DNA of 64,000 bases, taken from positions 6,425,356-6,489,355 of the forward strand of contig ML058408.1 in NCBI GenBank assembly GCA_003013855.2, read 5' to 3'. Positions 21,702 through 33,467 of this stretch are shown piece after piece. This stretch comes from Liriodendron chinense (Eukaryota > Streptophyta > Magnoliopsida > Magnoliales > Magnoliaceae). The position numbers were made by a program, and so were the translations under genes. The notes under the pieces were generated by a model. The model was given only the letters and a program-made list of their open reading frames with translations. It searched no databases and was not told the DNA's origin. How positions within the stretch are numbered: the first letter of the stretch is position 1; each line of letters starts with the position of its first letter.

Positions 21702-24700
21702 ATGGAGATAAAACACAAGCCATATGTGAAGTGGCCTGCAAAGATTAAATCCGATCCCGAGAAGAGAGATAAGAGTAAGTTCTGTTACTTCCACAAAGAT
21801 CACGGGCATAGGACCCAGGACTGTATCTCTCTACGAGACCATATCGAAGCCCTCATTCGAAAAGGCCATCTCCAGGATTATGTTGCTCCTAAAAATAGGT
21901 CACCAGAAAGGGCGAAAACCTCATCTCGCCAAAAGGAACCGTCTCATCATCAAACCGACCAAGAGGATGCTGAGCCTACAGGAGAAATTCGCACTATCGT
22001 CGGGGGTCCAGCTTGCGGGGGTGACTCTCAAGCTTCAAGAAAGGCATACGCCCGAAAGGCGTCCAAAGAACCCCAGCAGATCTATTGGCTGGAACAAACG
22101 TCCAACTCTTCGAAGGCTAGCCCTCCCCCAATTTCTTTCACCCTCGAAGATGCAGCGGGAATTCATTTCCCTCATGAAGATTCCATCGTAGTCACATTGA
22201 AGGTATCAAATTATCTGACTCATCGAATTATGGTGGATACAGGTAGCTCGGCCGATATTCTGTATTTGGAGGCTTTCGACAAGATGGCACTTGCCAGAAA
22301 CCTCCTCAAGCCAGTATCGACCCCTCTTGTCAGCTTTGGAGGAGAAGTGGTTACACCCGAAGGAAGTATCGATCTCCCAGTCACCTTTGGGGAGAGTCCA
22401 GCGAAGACCACCGTCTTCGTAAGCTTCCTCGTCGTGGATCGAAAATCAGCATATAACGCCATCTTGGGGAGACTGTCTCTAACTAAGGTTGGAGCGGCCT
22501 TGCACCCTTCATATTTATGCGTTAAATTTCCGACCCCAAATGGCATAGGGGTCGTGCGAGGAAGTCAGCAGGAGGCACGGTCCTGTTACCAGATAGCCCT
22601 CCAAGATCGAAAGAAGGCTCAAGCGACACCTGTCATGGAAATAGTTCAAGGATCATCCGACGTTCTCGCCACCGCGTTGGATCCAAGGGAAAGTGCTCTG
22701 AAATCAGGAACTCCAGGGGAGGAAACAGTGGCGATTCGCTTGACCGAAGACGACCAGTCTAAGATCGTGTATATCGGTTCCTCCTTAAACAGTATCCACC
22801 GCGAAGATTTGATCCGTTTCCTCACTGAATACCAGGACGTGTTTGCTTGGTCTCATAAAGATATGCCGGGCATCGATCCTGATGTCATCGTACATCGTCT
22901 CAACATTGACCCGAAGCATAAACCCGTACATCAGCGTCGACGTGCCTTCACTGCAGAAAGACAAATGGCGATCAAAACTGAAGTTGAGAAGCTGCTCGCG
23001 GCAAATTTCATAAAAGAAGTTGACTACCCACAGTGGGTCGCCAACGTAGTTCTCGTCCGGAAAGCTAATGGCAAATGGAGGATGTGCGTCGATTATTCAG
23101 ACTTAAACAAAGCATGTCCCAAAGATAGCTTCCCGACACCACGAATCGACCAGTTGGTCGACTCGACAGCTGGACACGCCCTCCTCAGTTTTATGGATGC
23201 TTACTCTGGTTACAACCAGATTATGATGCATCCACCTGATGGCCAACATACTGCCTTCATCACAGATCGAGGACTATATTGCTACCAGGTAATGCCGTTT
23301 GGTCTCAAAAATGCAGGGGCCACTTATCAGCGTCTTGTCAACAAAATATTCGCTGCTCAAATCGGTAGGAACATGGAAGTTTATGTTGACGATATGCTTG
23401 TGAAAAGCATCGATGAAGATGACCACATTCCTGATCTTCGAGAAGCCTTTGATCTGATGAGGAAGTATCAGATGAAATTAAATCCAGAAAAATGTGCGTT
23501 TGGAGTATCTGCAGGGAAATTTCTTGGGTTCATGGTTGGCCAACGTGGAATTGAGGCGAACCCCGAAAAGATTAAAGCATTGCTAGAGATGAAATCCCCA
23601 GTGACTCTGAAGGACGTTCAGCGTCTAGCTGGTCGCATCGCATCATTGAACAGGTTCATCTCGCGAGCATCCGACAAGTGCCTGCCCTTCTTCAAACTCC
23701 TTCGTGCAACGGCCAAGTCTGATTGGAAGTGGACACCTCAATGTGAAGAAGCTTTTCAACAACTGAAGCAATATATGAGCGCTCCCCCCATTTTATCTAA
23801 ACCTGTGGCACATGAGCAACTCATTCTTTATTTATCTGTGTCTTCCACGGCCGTTAGTGCCGCTTTAATAAGAGAAGATTCCGGGGTGCAAAGGCCCGTT
23901 TATTATATCAGTCGAGCAATGGTTGATGCAGAAACTAGGTATTCTGATTTGGAGAAACTGGCCCTAGCCTTAATCACGGCAGCTCGAAAACTGCGACCAT
24001 ACTTTCAAGCCCATGCTATTTTAGTACCAACAAATCATCCACTACGTCAAGTCCTTCAAAAGCCTGAGGCTTCCGGGCGCTTAACTAAATGGGCGGTCGA
24101 GATCAGCGAGCATGATATTTCATTCTGTCCTAGGACCGCAGTCAAGGGCCAGGCCGTGGCTGACTTCATCGCCGAATTTACATATTCTTCTGAAGATAGC
24201 GTCATGACAAGCGACCAGACTTCTTGGTCGCTCTTTGTGGACGGGTCGTCACGGGCCAGTGGCAGTGGGGCGGGCCTGATTTTAGTGGCTCCAGACGGGT
24301 CGCATTTTCAATACGCTCTGCGTTTTGAATCACGTGTCTCCAATAATGAAGCAGAATATGAGGCCCTTATTGTTGGCCTCGAGCTAGCTGTTGTCCTCGC
24401 CGTCCAGAATTTGATAATTCATAGCGACTCCCAGCTCATTGTCAACCAAGTTCTTGGCGAATTCGAAACCAAAGAAGAAAGAATGGCCTTATACAAGTCT
24501 CGTGTCCTCATCCTGCTCGCCAAACTGAAGACTTACAAAATATTCCATATCCCTCGCGAGCAGAACCAACTGGCCGATTCCTTGGCAAAACTCGCTTCTG
24601 CCCCAGAATCAGAACTATCGCATTCGATCCCCATCGAGCACCGTCAACATTTGAGTATCGATCAAGTGACTCCCGAGCAAGTTATATCGGTACAATCGTC

Positions 24701-25145
24701 TCCATGCTGGATGGATCCTATCATCCTTTATCTCAGAGATGGATACCTACCAGAAAATAAGAAAGCTGCAAGACAAATTCAGCTTCGAGCTGCCAGGTAC
24801 ACCTTACAAGATGGAATCTTGTTGCGAAAAAGCTTCTCCTTGCCTTATTTGAGGTGTCTTCACCCAGAAGAAGCACATCGTGTTCTAGATGAAGTACACC
24901 AGGGGGCATGTGGTAATCATCCCAGGGGGCGATCTCTAGCATATAAAGCGATGAGGCAAGGATATTATTGGCCTACTATGAAAGCAGACGCCATAGAATT
25001 TTCTAAAAAATGTGACAAGTGTCAACGATATCAACCTATACCTCGTGTACCGTCTGAGCGGATGACCCCAGTCGACAGCCCTTGGCCTTTTGCTCAGTGG
25101 GGGCGATATCATCGGTCCCTTACCTATGGGAAAGGGACAGAATAG
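21702..25145 (+). pseudogene. B1 pol: protease, reverse transcriptase, RNase H, aRNase H, integrase N-terminus
   Basis: 1,147 residues from the first ATG in the frame. Domains in order: gag zinc-knuckle-like CYFHKDHGHRTQDC near residue 28; aspartic protease with active-site DTGSSAD near residue 179; reverse transcriptase with CVDYSDLNKACP and catalytic YVDD near residue 561; RNase H (LYLSVSSTAVSAAL, about residue 708 on); second archaeal-type RNase H (LFVDGSSRASGSGAG, about 842-966); and integrase HHCC zinc finger (about 1054-1108, CDKC). A 2-base deletion near 25102, after PFAQWG, shifts the frame and ends this ORF at 25145. The ATG is only the first in frame, since the polyprotein should continue from gag. 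Confidence 0.9.
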
Positions 25146-25884
25146 GTTCGCGATCGTGGCGGTTGATTATTTCACCAAATGGGCCGAGGCAGAACCATTA
25201 GCCAAAATTACTGAAAAACAAACTACTAAGTTTATGTGGAGAAATATTATATGTCGCTTCGGACTTCCTCATACCATAATTACCGATAACGGAACGCAGT
25301 TCGACAACGCAGCCTTTGATGAATTTTGCGACAAATGGAAGATACGTAATCTCCGCACTTCTCCATATCATCCACAGGCGAATGGGCAGGTCGAGGCAGT
25401 GAATAAAATTATAAAGAATCATTTAAAGACCAAGCTAAGTGAATGTAAAGGGGTGTGGCCAGAACTTCTGCCAGAAGTGTTATGGGCCTATAGAACCACG
25501 GCTTGCACATCGACAGGTGAAACTCCTTTCTCCTTAGCATTTGGTGTTGACGCAGTGGTACCAGTGGAAATTCAAGTGCCCTCATATCGGATCGAACAGT
25601 ATGATCCCGCGAGCAATCAGGAAAATATCCGACTTCATCTCGATCTCTTGGAAGAGCGAAGAAATGCTTCCCAAGTACGAGTGGCGGCATATCAACAACG
25701 TATTGCTCGTTATCGGAATGCAAAGGTTCGACCTAGATCTTTCCAGTTCGGAGATTTGGTTCTAAGGCGAAATCTTGGAATTCCTGTTCGTTCATTGGAT
25801 CCGAATTGGGAAGGCCCGTATCGGGTTATTAGGGTTGTGCGACCCGGTACTTATTATCTTGAAGACATGCAAGGGAAGCCTGTA
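25090..25884 (+). pseudogene. B1 integrase core, cut by B2 insertion
   Basis: This is the integrase catalytic core in the frame after the 2-base deletion. The D,D,E residues are visible in VDYFTKWAE (about 25160), ITDNGTQFDN (about 25280) and GQVEAVNK (about 25388). The C-terminal part follows, with NWEGPYRVIRV near 25805. The frame is cut at 25884 by B2, at the duplicated CTGTA. The last codons of pol lie beyond B2 at 42531-42580. Confidence 0.88.
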
Positions 25885-26858
25885 TGTTAATGTCAGATTT
25901 TGTAACGAGATCCTCCGGCTTTTCTCCTTCGCTCCAGGAGGGATTTCCACCACCAGACCTGAAGCAAGACAGCGAATAAGGGTGGCTGGGGACCAGCCGT
26001 TAGCCCTCCGACGCTTAAGTTAGGCCACAGTAGAGAAGCCAAGCAAAACGGGACCAAGATTGAATGATGAGTACGTACCTCCTATTCAAGGGAGCCATCC
26101 CCTTATATAGATCTGAAACAATCCAATCTGTTACGTGAGATGTCGAAATCCCGTTGATGTCGCATACGATACTGAGAATCCGCTGATTTCATGGGATAAG
26201 ATCCTATCTTTTTAGTCAGATCCAACCCAATGATTTATTCCAACAATCACGCCCCTAGATGGTAATCCCTTGAAATCCGACTGGATCCGGCCGGAAGCCA
26301 TAGTTGGAGTCATAGCCTCCGAAAAGGAAGAAGACGCCCGTAGCTGGGAGTCATGGCCTCCGAAAAGGAAGGAGACGCCCGTAGCTGGGAGTCACGGCCT
26401 CCGAAAAGGAAGGAGACGCCCGTAGTAAAGCTGCTCGCAGGTTAAAATGTGGTCGCGAGTCCAAGTACATATTTTGGGTGTAATGTCTTTCAACGACTTG
26501 TGAGAAGGTCTGCTCGCGGATCGAGCTTTGCCGTATTTGACTATCGGTTATGAAGACTCGGGACTTGCGAATAGCTGCTCCGTATTTTTCAATCTATGAC
26601 TCTTGATCAGGTGATCTCGAGAGTCGAATGGACGTCCCGCACCTATCAAACATTCGACTCTCGATCAGCTAATCTCGAGAGTCGAATGGACGTCTCGTAC
26701 CTATCCAACATTCGACTCTCGATCAGCTAATCTCGAAAGTCGAATGGACGTCTCGTACCTATCCGACATTCGACTCTCGATCAGATAATCTCGAGAGTCG
26801 AATGGACGTTTTGGGCATTTCCGCGTGAAATCTTATCTCCATCATTTTGCCTATAACA
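25885..26858 (-). repeat. B2 3' LTR (974 bp)
   Basis: On the plus strand it reads TGTTAATGTC to CCTATAACA. It carries four hairpin units (about 26605-26810). It is preceded, on the minus strand, by the polypurine tract at 26859-26880. Confidence 0.92.
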
Positions 26859-26880
26859 GATGCCCCCCAAGTCCTTGCCG
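26859..26880 (-). other. Polypurine tract of B2
   Basis: The minus strand reads GGACTTGGGGGGCATC directly before the 3' LTR. The same sequence precedes the B1 3' LTR (45762-45783). The ~240 bases from here to 27123 are non-coding upstream sequence of the antisense gene. Confidence 0.7.
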
Positions 26881-27122
26881 CCAAGAATTCTTAAGGAAAG
26901 GACTTAGCTCACTATCACACGAAACCGCTCGCTACCTTCATCGAGAACGACACCCCTCATGATGGGCTGAAATTAATGAGCGCCAGCTTTCCGCAGCCTT
27001 TTCGCTGATGGAAAATGAAGGGGCGCTCGCCACGTGTTTGAGGAGTTAATGGGCGTGCCTGCTCGAGCGCTGTGTCCAACGAGGGACTGCCACGTGCCAT
27101 CAGATACGGCGGAATGATTGCC

Positions 27123-27130
27123 TATAAATA
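27123..27130 (+). promoter_or_regulatory. TATA box of the B2 antisense gene
   Basis: TATAAATA in GCCTATAAATATACGG, about 150 bases upstream of the ATG at 27281. It is conserved in B1 at 45511-45518 (minus). It lies inside the element, not in the LTR, so the antisense gene seems to have its own promoter. Confidence 0.6.
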
Positions 27131-27603
27131 TACGGAGTCCGCCATTTCTTTGATTTTCTACAGAAGTTTTTCGAAAGAATCCTGCAACCCTTTCTTTCCA
27201 TTCTTCTTCCTCTTCCGGTGCTCAATCTTTCTTTTTCTCGGTATACTTCCTTTTTCGTCTTCTTTTATTTTCATCTCCCCATGGCTGGGAACTCTGACGA
27301 GACTACTGTCCCCCTTGGCGATGCCACTCCGGAGTCCTCTACCTCCAGCAGTGCAAGGGTTTCGGCGGGGAGATACACAGCAGCCGGATATCCTTCCGTT
27401 TTATCGGAGGACCGGCTGGCTGAGCTACGGGAGAGATACCAAATCCCTGACTCTGTAACTCTCCGCTTGCCCGGAGGTGGAGAAACACCCGACTCCCCCC
27501 CCCCCCCCCCCCAGGATGCGTAGCATTTTACGAGTACCAGCTCATCTTGGGGGTACGCCTTCCCCTCCATCCCTTTGTTCGCGATGTATTACGATGTTAC
27601 AAG

Positions 27604-29545
27604 TGAAAGTGCGGTTTTCACCGCTAGATGAGACACTCGGAGATATGTCTATGGACCTAGAGGGGGTGATATGGACCTTTTTTAAATTCTTTTCGCCTAC
27701 TTATGCAATTCAATAAAATAAGCTTTGTAAGCAAGAACACCTCGGCTTCCAAGCCTTGGTGGGTCCAATCAAAAGACTAGCAAGAGGATATGCAATAAAC
27801 AAACCTAGTCTAAGCATGCATAGGAAGTAAATTATACAACTAATCAAGCTCCTAACCTATGCATCTTGTGTAGACTTATGAGAGTGGATCAATGAGCTCA
27901 AGTCTACACAAGTAGTGAAGGTACATCTTGTGTGGGGATGCCTATAAAATGCCTAGCATGCATTCCTATCAATCATTCATAATTAAGCAATTAAACAAAC
28001 AATGCAAAGATAGAATGTGCTCAAGAACAATCACAAACACAAGGATGTATAGTGGTTCGACTACGTGTCTACTCCACTCCCGGTTCAAGTACTCAACCCC
28101 TTTGAGCACACCGGCATTCACTATCGGAGGTTTTAAATGAGGTTCACCTCTCAACCTTTACACGGAGGTTTTATCGGTTCACCTCTCAACCGTATCCGGA
28201 GTTTTAGACATAGGCTAACTCTCAACCTTATCGCACGTTTACTCCCGTGTCGGAGGCTCCCCCTTGGAGACTTAGTTTAGGCCCGGCTGACGGGCCAAGG
28301 AACGGCTAACGTCCCTAAGGCGAGTTGACAAACAAACTCTAAAATGGACTCTCAAATGAGACAACTTACTTGTCGGATGAGCCCCTTGTTTAGCGCCGTA
28401 ATGGGTTGCTTGATCTCCGCTCTCCCGTGCTTCAATCAGCGTCCCTTTGCTCCCTCGATCGTGCCGCCGTTGCGTTGCCAATGCCTCAGCCACATTCGAT
28501 CAAACACCTTGCATGCGATGCCTTGAAATGCCCAAGGTGCTAGGAGGATGGGTGAATCTCATACATGGGATGTGTAGGTTGTTCCAACTAGGAGATTCAC
28601 CTAGAGAGTCTTCTAGAGGTCTTGGACAAGGGATATACCTATGTGGAATAGTGTCACACCTCTAGACTTGAGAGAGGAATCAAGTCATCTCTTGATAGCA
28701 TTTGAATGCCCATACTTGTGTTTGAAACACAAGGGATATGACTTGAAAACCTCCTCTTTGAGGCCCCAAAGGATGTACAAATGATGTGGGTAAAGGGCTC
28801 TCTAAAACCTCTCTCCATGACCAAAGAATGGAGCTCCATATATATAGAAAAGAGGCTCCAACGGTCATAAAACGGCCATATGCCGACCTGTCCCGACCGG
28901 TCATGACCGGTCGGACTCCCCCGCTGGAAGGTTTCCATAATGCAGGCCAAATAAACTGGCCGACCGGTCATGACCGGTCGGCCTCCTCACTGGACAGGCC
29001 AAATGCATCAGGCCGACCGGTCATGACCGGTCGGCCCCCCTTGCTGGACAGGCTTATCAATGAAGGAAGCCAAAACTGGCCGACCGGTCATGACCGGTCG
29101 GCCCACCTTGCTGTACCCCTTCACATGTGAAGGCCGACCGGTCCTGACCGGTCGGCTGGCCTTGCAATTCCAGCAGGAATGCTGGCCGACCGGTCTTGAC
29201 CGGTCGGACCAGCCTGGGTCCCCTCTATGCTGAGCTGAGTTCTTCTTTCTCCAGCTGGTTCATATAGACCTAGGTAGAGTTGATCAAATGGGACACCTAG
29301 GGCCTATCTATGATGACTAAATGTACTCCAATATGGTCAAGGTCATCAAAGATACAAAGGGGATGGGTTTTGGTCGAGGTTAAGGCACCAAGGCATCTCA
29401 TATACCTGAATCTTCTTCCTTGATGCGGCTGGACGTCTTGAGTCTTCGGTCTTCGTCTTCTTTGGGCTCAACCGACTCTAGACATACTGACGTAAGTGAT
29501 TGACAAACAAGGTGCACTAGTATGCCACGGAAAAGTGCACTAACA
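27604..29545 (-). repeat. C 3' LTR (1,942 bp)
   Basis: Nearly identical to 31526-33467. On the minus strand it starts TGTTAGTGCAC and ends CCGCACTTTCA. It contains the palindrome array and TATA box described separately. Confidence 0.93.
28838..29205 (-). promoter_or_regulatory. C 3' LTR: palindrome array plus TATA box
   Basis: Six copies of GACCGGTCATGACCGGTC or one-base variants (with CTGA or TTGA centres) are spaced about 50-65 bases apart between 28890 and 29205. On the minus strand they lie directly upstream of a TATA-like CTATATATATGG at 28838-28847. The layout fits an LTR promoter with repeated palindromic binding sites. Confidence 0.6.
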
Positions 29546-29560
29546 ATCTCCCCCTTTGTC
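29546..29560 (-). other. Polypurine tract of C
   Basis: The minus strand reads GACAAAGGGGGAGAT directly before the TGTTAGTGC start of the 3' LTR. Similar GGGGGAGA tracts recur at about 29749-29760 and 29784-29793. Confidence 0.7.
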
Positions 29561-30366
29561 AATTACTTACAAAAACTTAACCTACCAAAACAAACTACAT
29601 GTTCAAGATATTACAATGATAAAGCATAAATTACAGGACTCTTGACATGTCTAAACTATGCTGCTCCGCTTCTTCAGTTTGCTCCCCCACAACCTGTCAA
29701 TCCCTGCATCACAAAACATAGCAAACTAGTTTTGGTGGGATTTGATCTTTCTCCCCCTTTTTGTTAGCAATTGACAAACTATTCTCTCCCCCTTAATGAT
29801 ATACCAATGAACTTAAGGTAAGAGGAGATAGTGTGTCGCAGTTATAACTATAAGCACATGCTAAAAGGAGAGTATAGGGTGCATGAATCATAAAAACATG
29901 GAGCAAGCTAAGAAACATGATTAACAAGAAATGTAACTATTCAGCCAAGGTTAATCATGCAATTGGTCAAGGATATACATTTGCAATGAAGCACAAAAGG
30001 GCTTATAGCCCAATCAACCAACCTCCCCTATTGGTATATCAAGACCAATACTAAGCAAAGATTAGCATACATGAAGCATAGAACTCAAGATGATCAGCTA
30101 ATCTAAGCAGGATGACAATCGAGCAAGCAAATGAATTAATTAAAAGCAAGGCTAAATCATCAAAATTTTGGGCGAATGAGGCTTGAATCCTCTGATTTGC
30201 CCATATACACAGAAATGAGGCTGAAATCCTCAGATTTACCAATAAAAGCATAACTAGCTACCCTCTCTAACCATGTTCAGTTTAAAAGGCCAAAGGGTAG
30301 CAAAGATTCCACAACACCCTCATAAAATGTAGCATGAGGCGAGGGGTTGAGAACTCTACCTTCACT
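29561..30366. other. C interior between gag stop and polypurine tract, non-coding
   Basis: No pol motif was found. The stretch contains two extra GGGGGAGA-like tracts (minus) and is otherwise AT-rich. An autonomous Copia element would have several kilobases of pol here. Confidence 0.65.
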
Positions 30367-31452
30367 TTAGAAGGGATAGCGGTTGGGATCCCCTCTTAGA
30401 TAATCTGGTAAAGGGGTCGTGATGGAGGCCGAGAGAGCAAGATCATTATGTTGGCTCTCATCATCAGATTCGGACTCCTCCGTATCATCCCAAGTGGCAG
30501 CCATTGCCTTTTTACCTTTTGGTTTAGGCCCTTCCGGACATTCCAGGGCAATATGGCCACGACGACCGCAACCGTAACAACGGACGGATGATGGTATGGA
30601 TGATTTTCCTGTACGTTTATCACCCTTCTTGTCCTTCTTGTCACGGCTATTCCCTCTATCAAATTTGAGGAATCTCTTAAATTTTTTGTTCAATTGTTCT
30701 TCCTCATCATCCTCATCATCGCTATCATCCTCCGTCTCACTTTTGATTTTCTTGTGTCTGTGAGAGGACTTGAAGGCGATGTTTTTCCTTCTAGAGGGGG
30801 CTTTAAAGCCTAGCTCAAAGGTTTGTAGGGAACCTATGAGTTCTTCAACTTTCATTGTATTAAGATCCCTACACTCTTCAATGGTGGTGACTTTAGAAGA
30901 GAACCGATCCGGAAGAGATCTCAGGATTTTCCTACAAAGCCTATGTTCCGGAACCGGATCCCCTAAGCCCCACATATCATTTGTGATTTTGTTCAGTTTG
31001 GTATAAAATTCAGTAAACGTTTCATCCTCCTCCATAATAATATTTTCAAATAGAGTGGAGAGGCGTTGGAGTTTAGAATTTTTAACAACATTTGTACCTT
31101 CATGGGTAACTTCAAGAATATCCCATGCTTGTTTACTGGTAGTGCAGTTTTGGATTCGACCAAATTCATCTCTTGATACTGAACAAAATATGGCATTCAG
31201 GCCTTTGGCATTATTAATACGTTGAGCTTTTTCATGAGCAGTCCATAATGCCTTTTCTTTTGGCCTGAGAACATCCGGCTCACCTTCCTTGGAAATAGTA
31301 ACCATTGGGGGTTCATATCCAAAATCAACCATGTCCCTCACATCCGAATCTATGGATTCCAAGAAGATGCGCATTCGGGCTTTCCAATATGGATAATTTG
31401 ACCCATCAAAGAAGGGAGGCTTAGTGACGGATGAAGAGTCCTCTCTAGACAT
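30367..31452 (-). CDS. Copia-type Gag protein, intact
   Basis: 361 residues, MSREDSSSVTKPP to GDPNRYPF. Residues about 10-40 (PFFDGSNYPYWKARMRIFL) match the start of plant Copia gag (DUF4219 type). Residues about 90-220 match the UBN2 / retrotransposon gag region (AWDILEVTHEGTNVV, LQRLSTLFENIIMEEDETF, ILRSLPDRFSSKV). An acidic-basic linker follows, then a CCHC zinc knuckle CYGCGRRGHIALEC near residue 293, which would bind the element's RNA. No stop or frameshift is seen. The start lies just inside the primer site and has no competing upstream ATG in frame. There is no protease, integrase or reverse transcriptase after it. As a working gag in a pol-less element with near-identical LTRs, it may be translated and mobilised in trans. 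Confidence 0.88.
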   Translation of the reverse strand: MSREDSSSVTKPPFFDGSNYPYWKARMRIFLESIDSDVRDMVDFGYEPPMVTISKEGEPDVLRPKEKALWTAHEKAQRINNAKGLNAIFCSVSRDEFGRIQNCTTSKQAWDILEVTHEGTNVVKNSKLQRLSTLFENIIMEEDETFTEFYTKLNKITNDMWGLGDPVPEHRLCRKILRSLPDRFSSKVTTIEECRDLNTMKVEELIGSLQTFELGFKAPSRRKNIAFKSSHRHKKIKSETEDDSDDEDDEEEQLNKKFKRFLKFDRGNSRDKKDKKGDKRTGKSSIPSSVRCYGCGRRGHIALECPEGPKPKGKKAMAATWDDTEESESDDESQHNDLALSASITTPLPDYLRGDPNRYPF

Positions 31453-31508
31453 ATTTTCAAGTTTCTCTTTAGGATCTACCTCTAGGCAATTAAGCCCTTA
31501 AAGAGGAA

Positions 31509-31523
31509 CCCGCTCTGATACCA
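31509..31523 (-). other. Primer-binding site of C (initiator tRNA-Met)
   Basis: The minus strand reads TGGTATCAGAGCGGG two bases after the 5' LTR end. TGGTATCAGAGC is the standard plant Copia site complementary to the 3' end of initiator tRNA-Met. Confidence 0.88.
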
Positions 31524-31525
31524 AT

Positions 31526-33467
31526 TGAAAGTGCGGTTTTCACCGCTAGATGAGACACTCGGAGATATGTCTATGGACCTAGAGGGGGTGATATGGACCT
31601 TTTTTAAATTCTTTTCGCCTACTTATGCAATTCAATAAAATAAGCTTTGTAAGCAAGAACACCTCGGCTTCCAAGCCTTGGTGGGTCCAATCAAAAGACT
31701 AGCAAGAGGATATGCAATAAACAAACCTAGTCTAAGCATGCATAGGAAGTAAATTATACAACTAATCAAGCTCCTAACCTATGCATCTTGTGTAGACTTA
31801 TGAGAGTGGATCAATGAGCTCAAGTCTACACAAGTAGTGAAGGTACATCTTGTGTGGGGATGCCTATAAAATGCCTAGCATGCATTCCTATCAATCATTC
31901 ATAATTAAGCAATTAAACAAACAATGCAAAGATAGAATGTGCTCAAGAACAATCACAAACACAAGGATGTATAGTGGTTCGACTACGTGTCTACTCCACT
32001 CCCGGTTCAAGTACTCAACCCCTTTGAGCACACCGGCATTCACTATCGGAGGTTTTAAATGAGGTTCACCTCTCAACCTTTACACGGAGGTTTTATCGGT
32101 TCACCTCTCAACCGTATCCGGAGTTTTAGACATAGGCTAACTCTCAACCTTATCGCACGTTTACTCCCGTGTCGGAGGCTCCCCCTTGGAGACTTAGTTT
32201 AGGCCCGGCTGACGGGCCAAGGAACGGCTAACGTCCCTAAGGCGAGTTGACAAACAAACTCTAAAATGGACTCTCAAATGAGACAACTTACTTGTCGGAT
32301 GAGCCCCTTGTTTAGCGCCGTAATGGGTTGCTTGATCTCCGCTCTCCCGTGCTTCAATCAGCATCCCTTTGCTCCCTCGATCGTGCCGCCGTTGCGTTGC
32401 CAATGCCTCAGCCACATTCGATCAAACACCTTGCATGCGATGCCTTGAAATGCCCAAGGTGCTAGGAGGATGGGTGAATCTCATACATGGGATGTGTAGG
32501 TTGTTCCAACTAGGAGATTCACCTAGAGAGTCTTCTAGAGGTCTTGGACAAGGGATATACCTATGTGGAATAGTGTCACACCTCTAGACTTGAGAGAGGA
32601 ATCAAGTCATCTCTTGATAGCATTTGAATGCCCATACTTGCGTTTGAAACACAAGGGATATGACTTGAAAACCTCCTCTTTGAGGCCCCAAAGGATGTAC
32701 AAATGATGTGGGTAAAGGGCTCTCTAAAACCTCTCTCCATGACCAAAGAATGGAGCTCCATATATATAGAAAAGAGGCTCCAACGGTCATAAAACGGCCA
32801 TATGCTGACCTGTCCCGACCGGTCATGACCGGTCGGACTCCCCCGCTGGAAGGTTTCCATAATGCAGGCCAAATAAACTGGCCGACCGGTCATGACCGGT
32901 CGGCCTCCTCACTGGACAGGCCAAATGCATCAGGCCGACCGGTCATGACCGGTCGGCCCCCCTTGCTGGACAGGCTTATCAATGAAGGAAGCCAAAACTG
33001 GCCGACCGGTCATGACCGGTCGGCCCACCTTGCTGTACCCCTTCACATGTGAAGGCCGACCGGTCCTGACCGGTCGGCTGGCCTTGCAATTCCAGCAGGA
33101 ATGCTGGCCGACCGGTCTTGACCGGTCGGACCAGCCTGGGTCCCCTCTATGCTGAGCTGAGTTCTTCTTTCTCCAGCTGGTTCATATAGACCTAGGTAGA
33201 GTTGATCAAATGGGACACCTAGGGCCTATCTATGATGACTAAATGTACTCCAATATGGTCAAGGTCATCAAAGATACAAAGGGGATGGGTTTTGGTCGAG
33301 GTTAAGGCACCAAGGCATCTCATATACCTGAATCTTCTTCCTTGATGCGGCTGGACGTCTTGAGTCTTCGGTCTTCGTCTTCTTTGGGCTCAACCGACTC
33401 TAGACATACTGACGTAAGTGATTGACAAACAAGGTGCACTAGTATGCCACGGAAAAGTGCACTAACA
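31526..33467 (-). repeat. C 5' LTR (1,942 bp)
   Basis: Same length as 27604-29545. Differences noticed by eye lie at about 32363, 32641 and 32806 of this copy. The palindrome array and TATA box are repeated at 32760-33127. Confidence 0.93.
32760..33127 (-). promoter_or_regulatory. C 5' LTR promoter: palindrome array plus TATA box
   Basis: Same six GACCGGTC palindromes and CTATATATATGG site as in the 3' LTR. This copy would drive the gag transcript. Confidence 0.6.

Larger units (their letters stand above)
27604..33467 (-). mobile_element. Gag-only LTR element C (TR-GAG, Copia-type)
   Basis: 5,864 bp flanked by ACAAG (27599-27603, 33468-33472). The ends are TGAAAGTGCGG and CACTAACA. The two LTRs are exactly 1,942 bp each and I saw only three base differences, so this is the youngest insertion in the stack. 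The interior of ~1,980 bp holds one intact gag ORF, a primer site for initiator tRNA-Met and a polypurine tract, but no pol. It would need enzymes from an autonomous Copia element. Solo LTRs F and G belong to the same or a related family. Confidence 0.92.

Noticed and set aside
28786..29130. 114-residue open frame in the C LTR with repeated RPVMTG
   Set aside because: Translation of the GACCGGTC palindrome array. It is present in both LTRs and has no family match.
28890..29205. Palindromic repeats with regular spacers that resemble a CRISPR array
   Set aside because: The repeats are 18-bp perfect palindromes inside LTRs of a plant retrotransposon, repeated identically in both LTRs. There are no cas genes and the context is eukaryotic.
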